From: Aquabacterium fontiphilum
Lineage (GTDB): Bacteria > Pseudomonadota > Gammaproteobacteria > Burkholderiales > Burkholderiaceae_C
Assembly (NCBI RefSeq): GCF_009909205.1
Contig: NZ_JAAAPN010000002.1
Location: 62,001 to 126,000, forward strand
Direction of reading: 5' to 3'
DNA length: 64,000 bases
This document shows, piece by piece, positions 1 through 6,552 of this stretch; the stretch's first letter is position 1, and the number at the start of each line of letters is the position of its first letter. The position numbers and the translations under genes are program-made. The notes under the pieces were generated by a model that was not told the DNA's origin, made no database searches, and worked only from the letters and a program-made list of their open reading frames with translations.

Positions 1-79
1 GTCGGTGCCAGGCGCGAACCAGGGCGAGCATGAGCCCCGGCAAGGGCGGCGGATGGATGTCGGGCGGTAACTGCGTCAT
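1..79 (-). CDS. 5' end of an unknown gene, cut by the window edge
   Basis: An ATG at 79 on the minus strand, preceded by a GGAAAG ribosome-binding site, opens a frame that runs off the left edge (about 26 codons, beginning MTQLPPDIH). The visible piece is proline-rich and then hydrophobic, and is too short to identify. It is divergent from the gene at 309, so the two share the 229-bp gap that holds an FNR-type box. The evidence is only the start, the ribosome-binding site and the unbroken frame. Confidence 0.45.
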   Translation of the reverse strand, partial: MTQLPPDIHPPPLPGLMLALVRAWHR

Positions 80-166
80 GGTCGGCTTTCCGTGGGTGAA
101 CGGCCATGGGCAGTGTTCTGCTCGGTTTTGACACTTTCATGGCAAACCATGCGAGTCGAAGCGAGC

Positions 167-180
167 TTGATCCGGATCAA
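167..180. promoter_or_regulatory. Perfect FNR/ANR-type operator palindrome
   Basis: The 14-bp sequence TTGATCCGGATCAA is a perfect match to the FNR/ANR consensus TTGAT-N4-ATCAA. It lies 128 bp upstream of the gene at 309 and 87 bp upstream of the divergent gene at 79. By analogy it would bind an oxygen-sensing FNR/ANR homologue and activate one or both genes at low oxygen. I see no convincing -10 hexamer at the expected distance on either side, so the direction of control is not settled. The rest of the 80-308 gap shows no gene. Confidence 0.6.
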
Positions 181-308
181 CCTGTGCTGCACGGATGCCA
201 GCAGATGCCCGGGAGGGACGCCGCTGTCACCAAACCGCAAAACTGCCCTTCCACCATCCGGCCATTCATGCACATACGTGAGCGGCGGCGGCCGGAGGAG
301 GGACCTGG

Positions 309-2276
309 ATGCTCAAGGAAAAAGCTGTCGAGGAGTTGGGCTCAGCCTCCTTGCTCCTGCCTGCGCGTGTGAAGGCGGCGCTGGCAGCCAATGACCGGCT
401 CAAGCTCTACCTGACGCTGCTGCAATCAACATGGCAGCAGGCACAGACTGGCAAGCCCCAGGGCATGAGCTTTGAAGCAGAGCTGCGCAAGGCGGGTTGC
501 CCGGACGCGGCGATGCTCGACGCAATGGGTGAGCACGCCTATCTGGACGATGACCGTCTCATTGCCACTGGCCTGCAACAGGTCTTCAAGGGGCTCGCGC
601 AGGACCTGCAGACCATGGCACGCCCCGTGGTGACGCAGTTGGAGGATGCAGTCGAGTCAGGGCAAGCGTCCTTCTCAGCGCGCTGTTCGCATTGGCTGAC
701 CCGGCTGCAGGACCTGGCCGACGCGGACGAGCTCGCGCGCGATGCGTTGGCGGCGCTCACTCATGGCGAGCGCAAACGCGGCGATAGCCTGCACCTGCTG
801 GTGATGGATCTGCACAAGCAGATCAATGCCTTGTCCCAGCAACTGTCGACCGAGCTCATCGACGGCGCGCATGTCTGGCAGATCCGGGAAGACGACCGGC
901 CCTATGTCGAGGCCTTCATGCGCGGCCTTCATGAAACCGCCGCGCTCAAGTTTTCTCATCCAGGGCTGGACACGGCAGTGACCCGAGATGGCGACACGTT
1001 GCTGATCCAGAACGACATCGGGACCAATGATGCGCACGTGCTGGTCATTCAGGTGCGCGAGGATGCCATCGCGCTGACCTACTCCGACCTTCACCGTGGA
1101 CGTTTCGATTTCTTCAGGGCACTGCTGGAGGAGGTCGGCTTTCAATGGACGGTAGACCTGCCCCATGTCACAGAGGGCCTTAACGAGGGCAAGCCTTATC
1201 AGGTCGGCCACGCGCGTTTCCAGGCCCTGGAGGCAGCAGATCTGTGCGAAGCCCTCGCTGGACTGGGCGCGCGCATCGTGTTCGTGATCGACTGGAACCG
1301 CGCCCGCAAGCGCCTGATGCTGTTCGTGAGCAAGCCGGTTGCTGTCAGTCTGCTGCAAGCAGCTGCCCGTGAGCGGTATGGGCACATGGGCTGGTTGCTG
1401 GCTGGCGGCGAGGCGCTGGTCTACGACACCATGCAGCAATTCGATGACAAGCTATTTCGTATTGGCGAGCGGCTCGACACGGCATTGGGCGAAGCGGCGG
1501 CACAGCGCTTTCTGAGCCAGTTGCTGCGTACGGCCAGCGAGATGATGCAGCAGGACTTGCCCGTGGCTGTGGTGGCCGACGAGGCGCGGTTGCTGCTGTC
1601 GCGTGCGGTGCGTCAGCGCAGTGTCGAGTTCGATCTGCTGGCCGATCACGCCGCCACCATGCATGCGCTGGCCGAGTCGCTGGAGGTGGCCCTGGAGGCC
1701 TGGCTCACTGGCAGTGAGCCGGCAGACGTCGCGCGCATTGGCTCGCGGGCCAAGGAATGGGAGCGCCGCGCTGACGAGCTGCTGATCAAGGCGCGCAGCA
1801 GGCTGGACCGCCGGCCGGTACGCAGCGCCTTTGTCGACATGATGTCGCACGCAGACGATGTGGCTGATGCGCTGGAGGAAGCGCACTTCGTGCTGGAGCT
1901 CATCACCCAGACGGCAGTGAGTGTGCCCGAGCCCGTTCATGCCGAACTCAAGGCGCTGGCGCTGGCGACGCTGGGCGCCATGCAGGACTGGGTACGTGCC
2001 GTCGAGATGGCACGCCATACCTACATGGAGAACGATGCGCGCGAGCAGGAGGCGCTGCTTCGGCTCATCTGGCAGATCCTTTACGCGGAGCGGCATTGCG
2101 ACGTGCTGTTCAGGGGGGTGCGCCGCAGCCTGATCCAGCAGCGGCTCTCGGACGCCAACACGCTCGTGCTGCTGACCGATCTTGCCAGCGCGATGGAGCG
2201 CGCCACCGATGCGTTGCTTTGCTCAGGGCACGCTTTGCGCAACATGGTTCTTCAACGTTCCGAGGTGTTCCTGTGA
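309..2276 (+). CDS. Large unknown protein with PhoU/DUF47-like C-terminal region
   Basis: A 655-residue soluble protein with no signal peptide or membrane segment. The ATG has a strong ribosome-binding site (GGAGGAGGG, 8 bp upstream). The C-terminal third is helical; around residues 477-525 it has charged helices (KEWERRADELL, then DDVADALEEAH) that resemble PhoU/DUF47 proteins, which associate with phosphate transporters. The middle (about 200-400) looks like mixed alpha/beta and contains LHRGRFDFFRALLEEVGFQ. I recognise no family for the N-terminal two thirds. The stop codon overlaps the GTG start of the next gene (GTGA), so the two are translationally coupled. A partnership with the dikinase-like protein is inferred from this, not shown. 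Confidence 0.8.
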   Translation: MLKEKAVEELGSASLLLPARVKAALAANDRLKLYLTLLQSTWQQAQTGKPQGMSFEAELRKAGCPDAAMLDAMGEHAYLDDDRLIATGLQQVFKGLAQDLQTMARPVVTQLEDAVESGQASFSARCSHWLTRLQDLADADELARDALAALTHGERKRGDSLHLLVMDLHKQINALSQQLSTELIDGAHVWQIREDDRPYVEAFMRGLHETAALKFSHPGLDTAVTRDGDTLLIQNDIGTNDAHVLVIQVREDAIALTYSDLHRGRFDFFRALLEEVGFQWTVDLPHVTEGLNEGKPYQVGHARFQALEAADLCEALAGLGARIVFVIDWNRARKRLMLFVSKPVAVSLLQAAARERYGHMGWLLAGGEALVYDTMQQFDDKLFRIGERLDTALGEAAAQRFLSQLLRTASEMMQQDLPVAVVADEARLLLSRAVRQRSVEFDLLADHAATMHALAESLEVALEAWLTGSEPADVARIGSRAKEWERRADELLIKARSRLDRRPVRSAFVDMMSHADDVADALEEAHFVLELITQTAVSVPEPVHAELKALALATLGAMQDWVRAVEMARHTYMENDAREQEALLRLIWQILYAERHCDVLFRGVRRSLIQQRLSDANTLVLLTDLASAMERATDALLCSGHALRNMVLQRSEVFL

Positions 2277-3889
2277 AGCAGACTGCCGCACCGCGCGCGC
2301 CACGCTGGCCCGCACACCTGTATCTGATTGGCGACCCGCAACGGCCGGTGCCTGTTCGGGCCGATGCGCGGCAGATGGGCAACAAGGCCTACAACCTGGC
2401 CCGTATGGCCCATCTGGGGCTCAACGTGCCGGAGGCCCTGGTGCTGGGCACGGCTCACGCGCAACATCCCCACAAGGCGCTGCCCGATCTGATGCAGCAT
2501 GGTCTTCCAGCCCTGGAAGCGTTAGTGGGAAAGCGGCTGGGCGATCCCCGAAATCCCTTGCTGTTGTCGGTGCGCTCGGGCGCTGCGGTGTCCATGCCCG
2601 GCATGATGGAAACGATCCTCAACATCGGGCTGTGCGACGACACGGTCTCGGGGCTGATCCGGCAGACCGGCCATCCACGCATGGTCTGGGATTCGTACCG
2701 ACGGCTTGTGGCCTGCTACGGAGAGGTGGTCAAGGGCATCCCCGCAGATGCGTTTGACGCCATCCTCCCCGAGCTCGGGCGAGGCAGCGACGAGCGACAG
2801 CTCGATTTTGCCGACCTCCGAGAGTTGACGCGGCGCCATCTGCAGATCTACGAGGCCGCCTGTGGCCAGCGCTTCCCACAGTCACCAATTGACCAACTGC
2901 GCGAGTCCGTGCTGGCCATATTCGCCTCTTGGAATGCCGAGAAGGCACGCACCTACCGTGAGCTCAACCACATCGACCATCACATGGGCACGGCTGTGAC
3001 CATTCAGCGCATGGTCTTCGGCAACAGTGGCCTCCATTCCGGGTCGGGAGTGGGTTTCACACGCAATCCGACAACCGGTGCGCATGCGTTGTGGGTGGAT
3101 TTCTTGCCCAATGCACAGGGTGAGGATGTGGTGGCAGGCCGGCGTGCCGTGCTCGGCGCCGATGCCCTCGCACAGTGGATGCCCGATGTGTGGCGGCAGC
3201 TGCAGGACGAGACGCAGCTGCTTGAGAACGCCATGGGCGACATGCAGGACTTCGAGTTCACGGTCGAATCCGGCACGCTGTACTTTCTGCAGACGCGCCA
3301 CGGTAAGCGCACCACCAAGGCGGCAGCGCGCATTGCGCTCGACTTGCTGGACGAACAGGTGATCGACGCACCCACTGCGCGGGCCCGTCTCAAGGGCATG
3401 CGCGCCGAGGCGCTTCAGGATCTGCGGCTGGCAGACGTCTCCGACCCGGCACAGGCGCCTACACCGGCGGCGCGCGCGGTACCAGCCTGTCCGGGCGTGG
3501 CAAGTGGCAAGCTGGTGCTCGATCCTGCGCGCGCGGTTGAGCTAGCCAAGTCCGGGCAGCCCGTGATCCTGGTGCGAAAAGACGCAGAAACCAGCGACGT
3601 GGCCGCGTTTCAAGCTGCACGAGGTCTGCTCACTCAACGCGGCGCCCGTACCTCTCATGCGGCGGTGGTGGCGCGCCAACTCGACAAGGTCTGCCTCGTA
3701 GCCTGCGAAGGACTGGCCGTCGACGAAGTCGAGGCCAGCATACGCTTGGGTGATGTGGTTTTGCCCGAGGGCAGCGTGCTCACGCTCGACGGTCATACAG
3801 GCTGCGTCTACATCGGTGAGATACAAACCGTCGGCGCGCCCGACGTGGAACTGCAGGCGCGTTGGCGGCAACTGATGGGGACGCGTTGA
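2273..3889 (+). CDS. Two-domain pyruvate-phosphate-dikinase-like protein without the PEP barrel
   Basis: Start chosen at GTG 2273, overlapping the upstream stop, with GAGG 7 bp before it; the product is 538 residues. It follows PPDK closely: GNKAYNLARM (about 35), the ATP-site block SVRSGAAVSMPGMM (about 99), TRNPTTG (about 262), LQTRHGKR (about 338), and the swivelling domain with RTSHAAVVAR, where His462 matches the phosphorylated histidine. Full PPDK is near 880 residues. This protein ends in the linker after the swivel domain, so the C-terminal TIM barrel that binds PEP/pyruvate is missing. It should be able to take phosphate from ATP onto histidine, but the acceptor is unknown. The clean boundary and intact motifs argue against a pseudogene. 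Confidence 0.85.
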   Translation: MKQTAAPRAPRWPAHLYLIGDPQRPVPVRADARQMGNKAYNLARMAHLGLNVPEALVLGTAHAQHPHKALPDLMQHGLPALEALVGKRLGDPRNPLLLSVRSGAAVSMPGMMETILNIGLCDDTVSGLIRQTGHPRMVWDSYRRLVACYGEVVKGIPADAFDAILPELGRGSDERQLDFADLRELTRRHLQIYEAACGQRFPQSPIDQLRESVLAIFASWNAEKARTYRELNHIDHHMGTAVTIQRMVFGNSGLHSGSGVGFTRNPTTGAHALWVDFLPNAQGEDVVAGRRAVLGADALAQWMPDVWRQLQDETQLLENAMGDMQDFEFTVESGTLYFLQTRHGKRTTKAAARIALDLLDEQVIDAPTARARLKGMRAEALQDLRLADVSDPAQAPTPAARAVPACPGVASGKLVLDPARAVELAKSGQPVILVRKDAETSDVAAFQAARGLLTQRGARTSHAAVVARQLDKVCLVACEGLAVDEVEASIRLGDVVLPEGSVLTLDGHTGCVYIGEIQTVGAPDVELQARWRQLMGTR

Positions 3890-3905
3890 CGGCGCCGCGC
3901 ACGCG

Positions 3906-4697
3906 CTATGACAACGTGTGCGGCTCCAGGGGCGAGACGGCCTTGAACGCCGGCTTCGCAAACAGATAGCCCTGCATCAGATGGATGCCCGCATCGCGCA
4001 GAAAGTCCCGCTCTGCCGGCGTCTCGATGCCCTCGGCGATGACGTCAATGCGCATGTCTTCGCACAGGCGCACCAGGTTGCGCACGATGGCTTGCTTGGT
4101 CGCCGAGGTGTCGATGTGACGGATCAGATCCATGTCGATCTTGATCAAGTCGGGCTGAAAGTCGGCTAGCAGCTTCAGGCCGGCATAGCCCGCACCGAAG
4201 TCATCGATGGCCGTCTTGAAGCCGCAGCGCTTGTACTCGCGCAGGATTTCCGCGAACCAGGGGCCGTCTTCCACCCGTTCGCCTTCGGTCACTTCGAAGA
4301 TGATGCGCTCGATGGGAAAGCCGTGTGCCCGTGCGGCCGCCAGTGTGGTCTGGATGCAAAGTTCGGGCTTGTAGATGGCATTGGGCAGGAAGTTGATGGA
4401 CACACATTCCCGAATGCCCAATTGCGCAGCGCCCTTGATGGCTTTGACGCGGCAGGCCTGATCGAACCGGTAGCGGTTGGCATCCGTCACCTGGGCCAAC
4501 ACCGAGGCGGCGCTTTCACCGCCTGGCCCCCGCACCAGGGCTTCATGCGCGAACACCTGACGGGTGCGCACGTCCACGATGGGCTGGAAGGCAAATTCGA
4601 ACGGAAACCCCACCCGTTCACCGCGTGCGCAGTCCTGGCAGTCCTGCGGGGTGCCGGCCAGCGGCTGAAAGCCCACCGGAAAAGTCGCATTGGTCAT
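3906..4697 (-). CDS. EAL-domain cyclic-di-GMP phosphodiesterase
   Basis: A 263-residue cytoplasmic protein made almost entirely of one EAL domain, with no GGDEF, PAS or membrane segment. Hallmarks are present: HEALVRG (the EAL motif, about residue 52), INFLPNA, FEVTEGE, DDFGAGYAGL, IKIDMDL, AEGIET and QGYLFAKP, so hydrolysis of c-di-GMP to pGpG is expected. A short N-terminal stretch has a CQDC pair that could be a redox or metal site. The ATG at 4697 is preferred over one nine codons upstream because GAGGG sits 6 bp before it. It is convergent with the dikinase gene and codirectional with ssrA, from which it is now separated by the 9-kb element. Confidence 0.92.
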   Translation of the reverse strand: MTNATFPVGFQPLAGTPQDCQDCARGERVGFPFEFAFQPIVDVRTRQVFAHEALVRGPGGESAASVLAQVTDANRYRFDQACRVKAIKGAAQLGIRECVSINFLPNAIYKPELCIQTTLAAARAHGFPIERIIFEVTEGERVEDGPWFAEILREYKRCGFKTAIDDFGAGYAGLKLLADFQPDLIKIDMDLIRHIDTSATKQAIVRNLVRLCEDMRIDVIAEGIETPAERDFLRDAGIHLMQGYLFAKPAFKAVSPLEPHTLS

Positions 4698-4759
4698 CGT
4701 ACGCCCTCGGGTATGCGAAGGCATTCTGACATGCGCCCACGCCGCAGCGAATGACTGTC

Positions 4760-4795
4760 AAAAAAGAAAGGGCCCGGCGGTTGGCCGAGCCCTTG
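4760..4795 (-). terminator. Intrinsic terminator, probably the original ssrA terminator
   Basis: On the minus strand a ten-pair GC-rich stem (AAGGGCTCGG / CCGGGCCCTT, one G-T pair) with a 7-nt loop is followed by a T-rich tail (TCTTTTTT). No gene immediately upstream on this strand needs it. It lies just outside the left end of the element, a few bases from a short copy of the tmRNA 3' end. I infer it was the tmRNA terminator before the element inserted. Confidence 0.8.
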
Positions 4796-4798
4796 GGA

Positions 4799-4812
4799 TT
4801 GGTGGGCCGGGG
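4799..4812. repeat. Candidate left attachment core (attL)
   Basis: TTGGTGGGCCGGGG resembles the tmRNA 3' end at 14012-14026 apart from one missing base, and TTGAA recurs at the same offset inward. It directly adjoins the presumed original ssrA terminator on the chromosomal side. The match is short, so this is a candidate; the crossover point cannot be fixed from one copy. Confidence 0.5.
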
Positions 4813-4871
4813 TCACTTGAATGTCGCGTCAGAACATCGATGGATAGGGGTTCTCGGAATATTTCGTTTTC

Positions 4872-4895
4872 AAGTTGCCCCCAAAGTTGCCCCCA
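4872..4895. repeat. Tandem AAGTTGCCCCCA pair near left end (candidate integrase arm sites)
   Basis: Two perfect head-to-tail copies of the 12-mer AAGTTGCCCCCA lie about 60 bp inside the left end. Related copies lie about 100-165 bp inside the right end (13850-13909). Matching short repeats near both ends of an element are typical of arm-type binding sites for a tyrosine integrase. The assignment is inferred from position. Confidence 0.6.
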
Positions 4896-5037
4896 GACTT
4901 TCCCCGCTGGGGGGCGTTTGGGCCGCCAGGGGAGACGCGCCGCGCCTCTTTTTGACGCCAGGGATGCATGCCCGGCCTGCCCTCTGAGGCCGACCCTATC
5001 CCCCCACCCCGAAAACTTGCGCACGCGTGAAAATGAC

Positions 5038-5147
5038 GAACCGGTCGGTCCGTCCAGCGTGAAGCCCTCGACTTTTGACCCGCCCTCCCGTCGTGGGGTA
5101 CCCCCTGTGCATTACGCGGTGCTGCACGGGAAGGGAACCGGTCGGTC
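5038..5147. repeat. Direct repeat GAACCGGTCGGTC, two copies
   Basis: The 13-mer GAACCGGTCGGTC occurs at 5038-5050 and 5135-5147, in the non-coding left part of the element between the presumed integrase arm sites and the candidate origin. Its function is unknown; it could be a further protein-binding site of the replication region. The rest of 4896-5220 shows no convincing gene. Confidence 0.5.
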
Positions 5148-5225
5148 AAGGCGGCAAGCGGTCCAGAGATTGAAACCCCCCCTACTACGGCGGGCATTGG
5201 TTCGCGGGTGACTTCCAATTTCGGT

Positions 5226-5337
5226 GGGGACAGTGGGGACAACTTGAAAATTTGGTGTAAGTCATTGATATATAAAGGAAAAGTTGTCCCCATGTAATCT
5301 GGGGACACCGCCCCGGCGGCTGGGGACAGTGGGGACA
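5226..5337. other. Candidate replication origin of the element
   Basis: Six copies of the heptamer GGGGACA lie within 112 bp: 5226, 5235, 5301, 5322 and 5331 on the plus strand and 5285-5291 inverted. Two of them are extended into a perfect 11-bp inverted repeat, GGGGACAACTT (5235-5245) and AAGTTGTCCCC (5281-5291). It flanks a 35-bp spacer with only nine G or C bases, in otherwise very GC-rich DNA. Iteron-like repeats around an AT-rich unwinding element are the usual form of an origin. The element encodes its own primase-helicase, which fits. Function is inferred from structure only. Confidence 0.6.
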
Positions 5338-5340
5338 GGC

Positions 5341-6144
5341 GGTCAGCACCAAGGACACGGGCGGCGGGCCACGGCAGTCCTGGTGCTGAGCCTGCCCAGC
5401 CCGGGCGCGGAAGCACCCTCCTGCGCGGCCCATGCCGCCCCGCTTGTATCGACGGACATCAGGGTGCACGGGTATGACTCGCACGTGACAGGGTGGAGCT
5501 GGTCAGCACCAGGGGCAAGGGTAGGGGGCCACGGTAGTCCTGGTGCCGAGCCAGCCCAGCCCGGGCACGGAAGCACCCTCCTGCGCGGCCCATGCCGCCC
5601 CGCCTGTATCGACGGACATCAGGGTGCACGGGTATGGCTCGGGCGTGACTGGGCGGCAGGCGGTGAACACCAGGGGCAGGGGCGGCGGGCCACGGCAGTC
5701 CTGGTGCTGAGCCTGCCCAGCCCGGGCGCGGAAGCACTCCCCTGCGCGGCCCATGCCGCCCCGGCTGTATCGACGGACATCAGGGTGCACGGGTATGGCT
5801 CGGGTGTGATTGGCCGGCAGGCGGTGAGCACCAGGGGCAGGGGCGGCGGGCCACGGTAGTCCTGGTGCCGAGCCAGCCCAGCCAGGGTGCGGAAGCCATC
5901 CCCTGCGTGGTCCATGCCGCCCCACCTGTATCGACGGACATCGGGGTGCACGGGTATGGCTCGGGCGTGACTGGGCGGCAAGCGGTGAGCACCAGGGGCA
6001 GGGGCGGCGGGCCACGGCAGTCCTGGTGCTGAGCCCGCCCAGCCCGGGCACGGAAGCACCCTCCTGCGCGGCCCATGCCGCCCCGCCTGTATCGACGGAC
6101 ATCAGGGTGCACGGGTATGGCTCGGGCGTTATTGGATGGCCGGT
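5341..6144. repeat. Five tandem copies of a ~161-bp repeat, alternating subtypes
   Basis: Units begin at 5341, 5501, 5662, 5823 and 5984 (periods 160, 161, 161, 161). Each has an inverted pair (AGCACCAGG ... CCTGGTGCT or a close variant), a small hairpin GCGGC-CCAT-GCCGC in most copies, and a well-conserved block TGTATCGACGGACATC. Copies 1, 3 and 5 share CGGCAGTCCTGGTGCTGAGCC, while copies 2 and 4 share a variant with CGGTAGTCC and GTGCCGAGCCAGCCC, so the true period may be a ~322-bp dimer. Because 161 is not a multiple of three, long open frames across the array are accidental. The array adjoins the candidate origin. Confidence 0.9.
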
Positions 6145-6240
6145 GCGGGGCACCGTGGGTCCGGCCGGCATGGGGCGTGCACCCCAGACGCCCCCCATCC
6201 GATCAGACTTGGTTTAACTGGATGCAACGCCGCCACGCTA

Positions 6241-6552
6241 TCAGCGTGTGGCCGCCCGTCCAAACCAAAGCGCCTGTATGTTGAGCGCCTCCGCAGGGTC
6301 GGCGGTCTGCGGAACAGATAGAAGGGCTGGCGGACGGCCTTTTTCTGGGCGGGGTAGATAGCCCACTATCACCAGTTCGCCGGCCTTGACCATGTTCCAA
6401 CAGGTCCGCTGCGCCACTGTGTAGCCCACCTGCGCCATTACCGCCAAGTCGCGCCATGTGCCCGCACTGCCTTGCCGGTGCAACGCCTGCGCAGCGGCTA
6501 GCAGCGCGGCGCGTTCGGGGCCTACCGGGCGTCCCCCTCGCCCACCGCTCAC
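6241..6552 (-). CDS. Small winged-helix-like protein of the element
   Basis: A 103-residue protein whose GTG start overlaps the primase stop (GTGA), making it the last gene of the replication operon. The stretch TWRDLAVMAQVGYTVAQRTC followed by VKAGELVIVGYLPRPEKGRPP looks like a helix-turn-helix plus wing, so DNA binding is likely. A role in replication control is inferred from its position. An inverted repeat (CACGCT-GAT-AGCGTG) overlaps its stop but has no T-run. Confidence 0.65.
   Translation of the reverse strand: MSGGRGGRPVGPERAALLAAAQALHRQGSAGTWRDLAVMAQVGYTVAQRTCWNMVKAGELVIVGYLPRPEKGRPPALLSVPQTADPAEALNIQALWFGRAATR

Noticed and set aside
92-394. Short plus-strand open frames before the gene at 309
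   Set aside because: They cross the FNR-type box and the ribosome-binding site of the 309 gene and show no motif.
2273-3889. Dikinase-like gene as a pseudogene of full PPDK
   Set aside because: The frame is intact, all ATP-site and His motifs are kept, the end is at a domain boundary, and no barrel remnant follows before the EAL gene.
5341-6144. Possible CRISPR array
   Set aside because: Units are about 161 bp and contiguous with no unique spacers, and there are no cas genes.
5284-6198. Several long open frames on both strands across the tandem array
   Set aside because: The ~161-bp period shifts the frame in each unit, so the peptides only rotate through three repeated translations. There are no ribosome-binding sites or recognisable proteins.
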